DNA of 64,000 nt from Caulobacter segnis (GTDB lineage Bacteria > Pseudomonadota > Alphaproteobacteria > Caulobacterales > Caulobacteraceae), in NCBI RefSeq assembly GCF_019931575.1, contig NZ_CP082923.1, forward strand, positions 2,480,001 to 2,544,000. The letters run 5' to 3'. Under the pieces are notes generated by a model that was given only the letters and a program-made list of their open reading frames with translations, made no database searches and had not been told where the DNA came from. This document shows, one piece after another, positions 9,754 to 19,268 of the stretch (positions within the stretch are counted from its first letter, which is position 1; every line of letters begins with the position of its first letter). The position numbers and the translations under genes are program-made.

Positions 9754-11043
<1,290 letters not shown>

Positions 11044-11050
11044 TCAAGGC

Positions 11051-11072
11051 CTAAAGGCGCGGCAGCCTTTAG
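11051..11072 (-). promoter_or_regulatory. Leader hairpin of eno
   Basis: CTAAAGGC (11051-11058) and GCCTTTAG (11065-11072) form an eight-pair stem with a six-base loop, 17 bases upstream of the eno ATG and next to its ribosome site. It may modulate translation or mark the 5' end of the message; no function is shown. Confidence 0.45.
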
Positions 11073-11148
11073 CCGCCAAGCGCTTCGGGCGCAACTTGAC
11101 TTCCCCTCGGGCGGGCGACTGAACATGCGTCACAAACGGGAGGATCCC

Positions 11149-11919
11149 ATGCTGGACGTCGAACGGCGCGGCCCGGTGGCCATCGTCACCCTCAATCGGC
11201 CCGAGGCGATGAACGCCCTGTCCAAGGCGCTGCGGAAGGCCCTGCACGACGCCATGGTCGAACTGGACAAGGATCCGGACGTCAGCGTCGTCATCCTGAC
11301 CGGCGCCGGCGAGAAGGCCTTCACCGCCGGCCTGGACCTCAAGGAGCTGGGTGGCGATCCCGCCGCGATGGGGGCGGCCAACGACCAGGACGCCCGCTCC
11401 AATCCGGTCCGCGCCGTTGAGCGCTGCCGCAAGCCGGTCATCGGCGCGATCAACGGCGTGGCGATCACGGGCGGCTTCGAGCTGGCCCTGGCCTGCGACG
11501 TGCTGATCGCCTCCGAGACCGCCCGCTTCGCCGACACCCACGCCCGCGTCGGCATCATGCCGGGCTGGGGCCTGTCGCAGAAGCTGTCACGCCTGATCGG
11601 CCTCTATCGCGCCAAGGAACTGTCCCTGACCGGCAACTTCCTGGACGCCTGCACCGCCGCCGAGTGGGGCCTGGTCAATCGCGTCGTCCCGGCCGCCGAC
11701 CTGCTGGCGACCGCGCTGAAGCTGGCCGAGGACATGGCGACCATCCCGGTGGAGACGCTGTCGTTCTACAAGGGGCTGATCGACGACGGCTACGCCCGCT
11801 CGTTCCGCAAGGGCCTGGAGATCGAGCACGAACGCTCCAGCAAGCATAACCGCGAGGTCACGCCGGAAAAGGTCGAGGCGCGCCGCCGCCAGGTCATGGA
11901 TCGGGGCCGCGCCCAGTAG
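11149..11919 (+). CDS. Enoyl-CoA hydratase/isomerase family protein
   Basis: A 256-residue crotonase-fold protein. The ATG at 11149 is chosen because CGGGAGGA lies four bases before it; an in-frame ATG at 11125 lacks such a site. Visible motifs are the oxyanion-hole A-G-L-D-L-K-E-L and INGVAITGGFELALACD. The usual catalytic glutamate position of hydratases is occupied in ARVGIMPGWGLSQKL by a non-acidic run, so this could be an isomerase or a specialised hydratase. It is divergent from eno. Substrate unknown. Confidence 0.88.
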   Translation: MLDVERRGPVAIVTLNRPEAMNALSKALRKALHDAMVELDKDPDVSVVILTGAGEKAFTAGLDLKELGGDPAAMGAANDQDARSNPVRAVERCRKPVIGAINGVAITGGFELALACDVLIASETARFADTHARVGIMPGWGLSQKLSRLIGLYRAKELSLTGNFLDACTAAEWGLVNRVVPAADLLATALKLAEDMATIPVETLSFYKGLIDDGYARSFRKGLEIEHERSSKHNREVTPEKVEARRRQVMDRGRAQ

Positions 11920-11922
11920 GCG

Positions 11923-12930
11923 TCAGGCGTTCAGCACGGGCGCCACGACACCGCCCTGCCCCAGCCGGAACAGCACCCGTCCCGCGCCGAAGTCCAGCTC
12001 GACCCGGGCGAATAGGCGCAGCACGTCGACGCCCAGCAGCGCCGCCGGGCGGTCGTTCAGGTTCCAGACGTTGAAGATGTGCAGGTCGGCGAAGGCCATC
12101 GGGATGTTGGTGATGCGCAGCTCGCCCATGACGATCGAGGGCACGATACGGAACTCGCCCAGCTGCATCTCGCCGCCGGCGGTCAGCAGCCTGGCCTGCT
12201 GGACGACGTCGGCCGAGCGACGCCGCCGAGCGGCGATGGCCCGCGCCAGGGCCATGTTGCCGATGCTGACCCCGCCGCCGGAGTCGATGAAGGCCAGCGA
12301 CCGCGCCCCGGCGATCCGCGAGTCGGCCAGGGTCAGACGTCCGAACTTCTCGTCGGCCAGGACCGAGACTTCGCGCGGCAGACGCATCAGGCCCGAGGCG
12401 GTCTGGCTGCGGCGAACTTCCAGCTGCTTCCTGCGGAAGTCGATGATGACGTTGCGGTCTTCCAGGATGTCGACGCCCAGCAGGCCGTCGGCCCCGACCC
12501 GGTCGTAGGGCAAGACCGGCAGGACGACGTCGGCCAGCTTGGCGTCGCCGGTGCGCAGCTGGGCGACGCGCGCCGTGGTGCTGATGATCGAGCCCGAAAC
12601 GCCATGCACGATGACGTCCGGTCCGCGCGGCAGGGCCAGGCGCTCGGCCAGGCCTGGGGTCAGGACGCTGCGGTCCGCGCCGGTGTCGACGACGAATTGG
12701 AAAGGCCCCTGCCCGTTGATCATGACCGGCACGGTCAGGCGGGCGTCCTGGTCCAGCGAGGCGTCCAGGATCAGCAGCGGCTGTTCCGTCGACGCGGCCT
12801 GGGGCGTGGTAAGCGGCGTTTGGGGCAGTGAAACCGGAGCAAGCGAAACCGGCGTGATCGCACCGGCCAGCGCGGACGGCGCGGCCAGCGAAAAACCCAG
12901 TCCCGCCGCTATATGACGGCGTGTGAACAT
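11923..12930 (-). CDS. Exported two-domain retropepsin-like aspartic protease
   Basis: 335 residues. The start MFTRRHIAAGLGFSLAA resembles a Tat signal (twin Arg, then a hydrophobic core to about residue 23). Two homologous halves follow, each with a catalytic D-T/S-G: D82-T-G-A-D and D216-S-G-G-G, and each ending in L-L-G-V-D-(I/V)-L plus a strand of the type V-x-(I/L)-D-F. Retropepsin-like enzymes normally have one such domain and dimerise; here both are in one chain, like a pepsin. Substrate unknown; periplasmic by signal. It converges with the hydratase gene three bases away. Confidence 0.82.
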   Translation of the reverse strand: MFTRRHIAAGLGFSLAAPSALAGAITPVSLAPVSLPQTPLTTPQAASTEQPLLILDASLDQDARLTVPVMINGQGPFQFVVDTGADRSVLTPGLAERLALPRGPDVIVHGVSGSIISTTARVAQLRTGDAKLADVVLPVLPYDRVGADGLLGVDILEDRNVIIDFRRKQLEVRRSQTASGLMRLPREVSVLADEKFGRLTLADSRIAGARSLAFIDSGGGVSIGNMALARAIAARRRRSADVVQQARLLTAGGEMQLGEFRIVPSIVMGELRITNIPMAFADLHIFNVWNLNDRPAALLGVDVLRLFARVELDFGAGRVLFRLGQGGVVAPVLNA

Positions 12931-12991
12931 GGGCGTACCTCCCTGTCTGGGAGGCTAGCACCTTTTCGACGCGCACGACGAAAATACGACG

Positions 12992-13024
12992 AAAAACGCC
13001 GCCCGGCGGACCGAGCGGCGTTTT
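12992..13024 (-). terminator. Terminator downstream of rpmF (possibly bidirectional)
   Basis: AACGCCGC and GCGGCGTT pair around a short GC-rich loop, flanked by A's on the left and T's on the right, so the hairpin has a U-run in either direction. It ends the rpmF message on the minus strand, 28 bp past its stop. Confidence 0.75.
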
Positions 13025-13051
13025 CGAAGCCGTCAGAGGCGGAAGGAGACC

Positions 13052-13234
13052 TTAGTCTTCCTTCGGCGTCAGAATCTGCTTGCCGTTGTACATGCCGGTC
13101 TTCAGATCGACATGGTGCGGACGGCGCAGCTCGCCGGTGTCCTTGTCCTCGATGAACGAGTTGGCGCCCAGGGCGTGGTGCGACCGGCGCATGTTCCGGC
13201 GAGAAGGCGAAGTTTTTCTTTTGGGAACGGCCAT
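13052..13234 (-). CDS. rpmF: 50S ribosomal protein L32
   Basis: 60 residues starting [20 protein letters not shown], the signature start of L32, with [15 protein letters not shown] at the end. The reading frame runs on upstream into pyrG in the wrong phase; the ATG at 13232-13234 gives the normal size. This version lacks the C-terminal zinc-binding cysteines found in some bacterial L32 proteins, consistent with the alphaproteobacterial form. A terminator follows directly. Confidence 0.96.
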   Translation of the reverse strand: MAVPKRKTSPSRRNMRRSHHALGANSFIEDKDTGELRRPHHVDLKTGMYNGKQILTPKED

Positions 13235-13350
13235 CGAAGTGACTCTGCTCGCTGAGCGTGAAAATCGAGAGCGGCGACTCGGGCAATGCCCAGGCCGCCG
13301 CGTGAGGGCGCGCTTATGCCCGAATCTGTCCCCCGATGCAAGACCTGGGG

Positions 13351-15018
<1,668 letters not shown>

Positions 15019-15073
15019 TCAGATTACCCGTGATTCGACGACGCCGGTGAAAAGACCTGCGTTCATCAACAAG

Positions 15074-15101
15074 ATTAAACCCCCGAGGTTGCCCTCGGGG
15101 G
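15074..15101 (-). terminator. Intrinsic terminator of secG
   Basis: CCCCCGAGG (15101-15093 on the minus strand) pairs with CCTCGGGGG (15088-15080) across a four-base loop, then TTTAATCTT. It separates secG from pyrG, so pyrG needs read-through or its own promoter in the 60 bp that follow. Confidence 0.85.
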
Positions 15102-15125
15102 TCGGTTCAGATCCGTCTTTGACGG

Positions 15126-15674
15126 TTATGGCTTGGGCTGTTCCGCCGGCGGCGCGGCGACCGTCGGGGTCGCCGCGGCGGTCGGGGCCGTTTCGGCCGG
15201 CTTCTTGGCGGCCGCCTTGGGCGCGGCGACCGACTTCTTGGCCGGTTCGGCGGGGGCCAGCAGCGAGGGCTGCGGGGCGGCCGGAGCCGGGGCGTTGATC
15301 TGCGGGGTCGGGGCCTGGATCACGCCCGGCTGGGCGGTCGAGGGCGAAACGTCCGTCGTCGGAGCCGGAACGGCGGGCGCCGCGTTCAACGTCTTGGCGT
15401 CCAGGCTCTTGATGTTCAGGCGGTCGGTGACCGAACCGCCGGTGTTCATGCGGCCGGTGAGAATCGTCAGCGCCAGGCTGATCAGCAGGAAGACCGAGAA
15501 CAGGATCCAGGTGATGCGCGTCAGAAGGTCGCCCGCGCCGCGCGCGGTCATGAAGCTGCCCGAGCCGCCGCCGCCCATGCCCAGCGCGCCGCCTTCCGAG
15601 CGCTGCAGCAGCACCACCCCGATCAGACCGAGGCAGACGACGATGTTGATGGCCAGCAGAACGCCGATGAGCAT
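15126..15674 (-). CDS. secG: Preprotein translocase subunit SecG
   Basis: 182 residues from the ATG at 15672-15674. Two transmembrane helices (about 2-22 and 52-72) flank the conserved loop VVLLQRSEGGALGMGGG, the hallmark of SecG. The remaining ~100 residues are an Ala/Pro-rich tail, commonly seen in alphaproteobacterial SecG and likely disordered. SecG associates with SecYE and assists SecA-driven export. The reading frame continues far upstream antisense to the GNAT gene, but the SecG motif fixes this start. Confidence 0.95.
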   Translation of the reverse strand: MLIGVLLAINIVVCLGLIGVVLLQRSEGGALGMGGGGSGSFMTARGAGDLLTRITWILFSVFLLISLALTILTGRMNTGGSVTDRLNIKSLDAKTLNAAPAVPAPTTDVSPSTAQPGVIQAPTPQINAPAPAAPQPSLLAPAEPAKKSVAAPKAAAKKPAETAPTAAATPTVAAPPAEQPKP

Positions 15675-15717
15675 GACGAATGTGTTCTCGATCAGTGCGC
15701 GGGCGAAATGCCGCGCG

Positions 15718-15757
15718 AAAAACGAAGCGGCCCCTCTACCACTAGAGGACGCTCCGC
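15718..15757 (-). promoter_or_regulatory. Terminator-like hairpin in the secG upstream region
   Basis: On the minus strand CCTCTA-GTGG-TAGAGG with an outer GCGG/CCGC helix (15757-15727) is followed by TTTTT (15722-15718), 44 bases before secG. No minus-strand gene precedes it. It could be an attenuator of secG or the relic of a terminator of a lost upstream gene such as tpiA, which precedes secG in many relatives (recalled, not checked). Confidence 0.5.
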
Positions 15758-15815
15758 GCCATAGCTGGGAAGCGTGCTCCCTCACGCAAGCCCCCAACCC
15801 GAATCTCCGGACCGC

Positions 15816-16331
15816 ATGATCCTCGAGACCGAACGCCTGACCCTCGCTCCCCTGACGGTCGACGACACGCCCCTGATCTATCCGTTCCTGAGTGACGCGG
15901 AGGTGATGTCCAACCTTGACCAGGAGCCGATCGAGGATCCCGACGAGGTGGCCAGCCGCGTCGCCGCCCAGGTCGACGAGATGGCCGCGGGCGACGCCGC
16001 CTATTGGACGATCCGCCACACCAAGAGCGGCGCCTTCCTGGGCTATTGCGAGTTCATCGACATCGACCGGCGTCACGACCGGGCCGAGATCCGCTTCGTG
16101 ATCGACCGCAAGGGCTGGGGCAAGGGATTCGGAACCGAGGCGGTCAGCGCCCTGCTCGCCCACGGCGCCGGCGGCGGCCTCAAGAGCCTGGTGGCCAGCA
16201 CCCACATCGGCGACAACCGCGCCGAACGCCTGCTTCAGAAGCTGGGCTTCAAGGCCGAAGGCTACCTGAAGGGCGCCGTGCACCGCGACGGCGAGCGACG
16301 CGACCGCCGGCTCTACGGACTGGTTCTCTAG
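15816..16331 (+). CDS. GNAT family N-acetyltransferase
   Basis: 171 residues from ATG 15816. The start MILETERLTLAPLTVDDTPLI, the central strand H-D-R-A-E-I-R-F-V-I and the acetyl-CoA loop region K-G-W-G-K-G-F-G-T-E-A are those of the RimJ/RimL-like acetyltransferases that modify N termini or small amines. N-R-A-E-R-L-L-Q-K-L-G-F is the conserved C-terminal motif. An in-frame GTG at 15774 would add 14 unlikely residues. It is divergent from secG. Substrate unknown. Confidence 0.88.
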   Translation: MILETERLTLAPLTVDDTPLIYPFLSDAEVMSNLDQEPIEDPDEVASRVAAQVDEMAAGDAAYWTIRHTKSGAFLGYCEFIDIDRRHDRAEIRFVIDRKGWGKGFGTEAVSALLAHGAGGGLKSLVASTHIGDNRAERLLQKLGFKAEGYLKGAVHRDGERRDRRLYGLVL

Positions 16332-16882
16332 AGTTCGGAGCATGCGCTCTCCTCTTCACGCGATGCCTCGCTGAAGTTTCTGGAAAGGGACGCGGAGCGC
16401 CGGACACCGTCCGGAGTGTGAGTAGTGAATACCGTTTCGACGAAGCCAGAGCGCTCCGCGTGGCGCGTTATCCGGTGAGCCCACGAGGCGCGGGGTCTTA
16501 ACCCGCTCTCACGAGAGGCCCCCGACGGGCGGGCCGGGGCGACGACCCCGGTCCCGGAACGCCCGGGCGATTTCAGCCCGGACCTGTCGCGGTCGCCGAA
16601 GCCTTCGCCGCCAGCCTTTCGTCCCGATGTTTCAGGGAGCCCGTGCTGGATCCGTCGCGAAGACGAGTCTCCGAGGAGACCCCGGCGAGCGCTTCCCGCT
16701 CGACCACCCCTGACAGCCGTCACGATCGCCGGCCGGACGTCCCTTCCGCGCCATCAGGTGAGAAGCAGTATGGGGGCGGTTCTGAACGCGGATCATTCAG
16801 CGGCGTCTAAAATCGACAAGCGATTGATTTCGCGGGAGTCGATCTCGCGAATTCCGAGGACAAGGGCCGCTCAATCCCCGTG
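16332..16882. other. Non-coding interval with dense inverted repeats; possible structured RNA
   Basis: No frame here looks like protein; the minus-strand frame 16328-16723 has low-complexity Ser/Arg/Gly composition. Strong hairpins are packed together: CGCGGAGCGC (16391-16400) with GCGCTCCGCG (16451-16460), CGGAC/GTCCG inside it, CCGGGG/CCCCGG around 16533-16551, and GCCCGGGC/GCCCGGAC-type pairing around 16561-16582. I looked for RNase P, tmRNA, SRP, 6S and cobalamin riboswitch core motifs and did not find them. It may be an undescribed RNA or a decayed gene. Confidence 0.45.
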
Positions 16883-17066
16883 AATCCCTCTCTCATGGAG
16901 AGAGGGAGGGGCCCAAGCGAAGCTTGGGAGGGTGAGTGGTTACACCCTCTACCGGCGTGCCGGCACTGACCCCACAACAGCGCCAGGAGCATCCACGGGC
17001 TTCGCCTACCCTCTCACCCTCCCACCGCTACGCGGCGCCCCCCCCTCTCTCCATGAGAGAGGGATT
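16883..17066. repeat. Inverted pair of ~55-bp intergenic repeats
   Basis: The left copy (16883-16937) begins AATCCCTCTCTCATGGAGAG and ends in GGGAGGGTGAG. The right copy (17011-17066) is its reverse complement. Both contain the inner palindrome CTCTCTC-ATG-GAGAGAG-type stem, with a variable GC-rich centre. Copies with different centres but constant ends look like a dispersed intergenic repeat of this genome rather than a transposon; no open frame lies between them. Confidence 0.75.
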
Positions 17067-17101
17067 CAACTGCCCCACCCGAATCCGATACCCCTGCGCC
17101 C

Positions 17102-17734
17102 ATGACCTCCCTGAGCCTTTCCCGCCGGTCCGTGGCCCTGTCCGTTGTCGCCCTGGCCGTCGCCACGCCGGTCGCCGCCGCCGACTACGGGTTCAAGGAC
17201 TTGCTCGCCAACCCGGGGACGCCGCGCGCCGGGGCCGTGGACGCCGACGTCGTCATCGTGATGTACGCCGACTATAACTGCGGCTTCTGCAAGCGCATGG
17301 AGCCGGTCCTGGCCAAGGCGCTGGCGGCGGATCCCCGGCTGGCCGTCGTCCATAAGGAGTGGCCGATCTTCGGCGACGTGTCCGAATACGCCGCGAGGGT
17401 GGCCCTGGCCGCGAGCTATCAGGGTCGGTACGAGGCTGTCCATCGGGCCTTCATGCTCGCGCCCACGCGCCTCAGCGACCGGGAGACCATCGAGACCGTC
17501 GCCAAGCAGGCGGGCGTCGACTGGCCCCGCCTGGCCCGCGATCTGAAGACCCGCGCCCGCGACATCGACGCCATCCTGGCCCGCAACGAACGCGAGGCCG
17601 CGCTCCTGGCGCTCGACGGGACGCCGGGCCTGGTGATCAACGGCTACCTGGTGCGCGGCGCGCTGTCGGACGAGCAGCTCAAGGCGCTGGTCCAGAAGAT
17701 CCGCGCGGCCGGAACGCGGGCGCCGGCGGTCTAG
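17102..17734 (+). CDS. DsbA-like thiol:disulfide oxidoreductase, exported
   Basis: 210 residues: a signal sequence (about 1-27, with SRRSVALSVVALAVA), then a thioredoxin fold with the C60-G-F-C63 active site and the cis-proline loop GTPGLVINGYLVRGA. Members of this DsbA/BdbD-like group oxidise or isomerise disulfides in the periplasm. No ribosome site precedes the ATG; a weak promoter (TTCAAC 17065-17070, GATACC 17087-17092) would place the transcript start at or next to the ATG, so it may be leaderless. A second DsbA-like gene, a lipoprotein, lies at 61278. Confidence 0.87.
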   Translation: MTSLSLSRRSVALSVVALAVATPVAAADYGFKDLLANPGTPRAGAVDADVVIVMYADYNCGFCKRMEPVLAKALAADPRLAVVHKEWPIFGDVSEYAARVALAASYQGRYEAVHRAFMLAPTRLSDRETIETVAKQAGVDWPRLARDLKTRARDIDAILARNEREAALLALDGTPGLVINGYLVRGALSDEQLKALVQKIRAAGTRAPAV

Positions 17735-17773
17735 ACGGCCAGCGACCCGAGCCTTCCCGCCTGGAGACGCGGA

Positions 17774-17801
17774 TTGACTTCAAGAATTACGGTCGTAAGT
17801 T
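17774..17801 (+). promoter_or_regulatory. Putative promoter of the serine hydrolase gene
   Basis: TTGACT (17774-17779) and TAAGTT (17796-17801) are separated by 16 bases. The -35 matches well, the -10 poorly. The -10 lies inside the left palindrome of the tandem operator, so a bound repressor would block polymerase. Confidence 0.5.
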
Positions 17802-17821
17802 TTAAGGACTTACGTGCGTAA
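17787..17821. promoter_or_regulatory. Tandem palindromic operator TTACG-N2-CGTAA
   Basis: Two identical-half palindromes, 17787-17798 (TTACGGTCGTAA) and 17810-17821 (TTACGTGCGTAA), have centres 23 bp apart, about two helical turns. Together they form a larger 35-bp dyad centred at 17804. They overlap the likely -10 of the downstream gene. The symmetry suggests a dimeric repressor binding twice on one face of the helix; its gene is not adjacent. Confidence 0.7.
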
Positions 17822-17836
17822 CTTTTTGGGGTGACG

Positions 17837-19261
17837 ATGCGAAACCTTCTCGGCCCTGGCCTGTGCTTCGCGCTGGTCGCCGCCACCGCCACGGCCGCCC
17901 CGCTCACGCCCGACCAGAAGACCCGCATCCGCGCCATCGTCGCCGAGGCGCGCACCAAGGCCCCGGCCCCGTCGACCTCGGTGGCGGTCGTCGTCGACGG
18001 CCAGTTGGCCTATGCCGAGGCGTTCGGCCTGGCCGACCTGGATCCCGCGCGGCCGGCCACGCCGGAAACCCGCTACGACATCGGCTCGGTCAGCAAGCAG
18101 TTCACGGCCGCGGCGGTGATGCTGATGGTCCAGGACGGCAAGCTGTCGCTGGACGACAAGGTCGGTCGCTTCCTTCCCAAGCTGGCCAGGGCCGACAAGG
18201 TGACGATCCGCCACCTGCTGTCGCACACGGCCGGCTATCGCGACTATTGGAGCGACGCCTCCGGCGCGGAGGAGATGGGCGCGCCGATCGCCCACCAGAC
18301 GCTGGTCGACCGCTGGGGCGCCCAGCCGACGGCGTTCGAACCCGGCTCGACCTGGGACTACAGCAACACCAACTACGCGATCGCCGGACGGATCGTCGAG
18401 ATCGTCTCGGACCGCCCCCTGGCCGAGGTGCTGGCCGAGCGCGTATTCCAGCCCCTGGGCATGACCGGCGCGATCGACAGCGACGGCCTGCCGACCGGCG
18501 CCCGAGACGCGGCCCGCTATACCCGCAACCTGCTGGGGCCGGCCCGGCCCGCGACCAATCCGGCGCGCGGTTGGGCCTTCGCGGCCGGCGGCCTCTCGAT
18601 GACGGCCAGCGACCTGGCGCGCTGGGACGCCAGCCTCATCCGCCGCTCGCTGCTGGCGCCGGCCTCCTACGACGCAATGACCCGCGAGACGATCCTGACG
18701 GACGGCAAGGGCTCGGGCTATGGCCTTGGCCTTTATGTCGACGGCGCTCCTGGCCATCGGCGCGTCTATCACAACGGCTTCGCGCCGGGCGTCATCACCG
18801 AGAACCGGATCTATCCCGACGACGGCGTGGCCGTGGTCGTCACCGTCAACGCCGAGTTCGGCATGGCCGTGCCCGACATCGCCGAAGGGATCGAGAAGCT
18901 GTTGCTGCCGGTGGCCTTTCCCAAGCCGGCGACCTTCGGCGAACCAGACCCACCCAAGACGACCAGGGGCCCGTCGCCGCTGATCCGCGCCTATGTCGAC
19001 CAACTGCGCGCCGGCCGGCTGGATCGCCGCCGCCTGACGCGCCAGGCCAGCGCCTATTTCACGCCCGAGGTCCTGGCCGACTACCGCGACAGCCTCTCGC
19101 GCCTGGGCCCGCCCAAGCGCTTCGTGATGCTCAGGCGGGAGCGCATGGGCGATGTGGATGTCAGCCTGTTCGAGCTGACCTGGCCGGGGCAGCGGGTGCT
19201 GGGGATCTTGCGCCTGCGCGACGACGGCAAGGTCACCGACCTGTCGCTGATGGCCTTCTGA
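17837..19261 (+). CDS. Serine hydrolase, class C beta-lactamase / penicillin-binding-like fold
   Basis: 474 residues from ATG 17837, which is preceded by GGGG at proper spacing; the GTG six bases earlier has no room for one. A signal peptide (about 1-21) is followed by the S84-V-S-K87 catalytic tetrad segment in DIGSVSKQFT, the Y-S-N motif (DYSNTNYAIAG), and a late H-N-G (VYHNGFAPG) in place of KTG. This is the layout of esterases, D-aminopeptidases and class C enzymes rather than classical resistance enzymes. The last ~100 residues form an extra domain. Regulated from a strong palindromic operator. Confidence 0.9.
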   Translation: MRNLLGPGLCFALVAATATAAPLTPDQKTRIRAIVAEARTKAPAPSTSVAVVVDGQLAYAEAFGLADLDPARPATPETRYDIGSVSKQFTAAAVMLMVQDGKLSLDDKVGRFLPKLARADKVTIRHLLSHTAGYRDYWSDASGAEEMGAPIAHQTLVDRWGAQPTAFEPGSTWDYSNTNYAIAGRIVEIVSDRPLAEVLAERVFQPLGMTGAIDSDGLPTGARDAARYTRNLLGPARPATNPARGWAFAAGGLSMTASDLARWDASLIRRSLLAPASYDAMTRETILTDGKGSGYGLGLYVDGAPGHRRVYHNGFAPGVITENRIYPDDGVAVVVTVNAEFGMAVPDIAEGIEKLLLPVAFPKPATFGEPDPPKTTRGPSPLIRAYVDQLRAGRLDRRRLTRQASAYFTPEVLADYRDSLSRLGPPKRFVMLRRERMGDVDVSLFELTWPGQRVLGILRLRDDGKVTDLSLMAF

Positions 19262-19268
19262 AGCCGTC

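Noticed and set aside
15126..16343. Long minus-strand frame reading antisense through the GNAT gene into secG
   Set aside because: Only the last 182 codons match SecG; the first part is the shadow of the acetyltransferase. A GGAGAG before its ATG is noted but not convincing.
16328..16723. 131-codon minus-strand frame in the structured interval
   Set aside because: Ser/Gly/Arg-rich with no recognisable fold; the region's inverted repeats explain the composition better.
16501..16800. RNase P, tmRNA or SRP RNA
   Set aside because: The universal core sequences of RNase P, the ANDNFAEEF tag frame of Caulobacter tmRNA and the SRP apical loop are not found by reading either strand.
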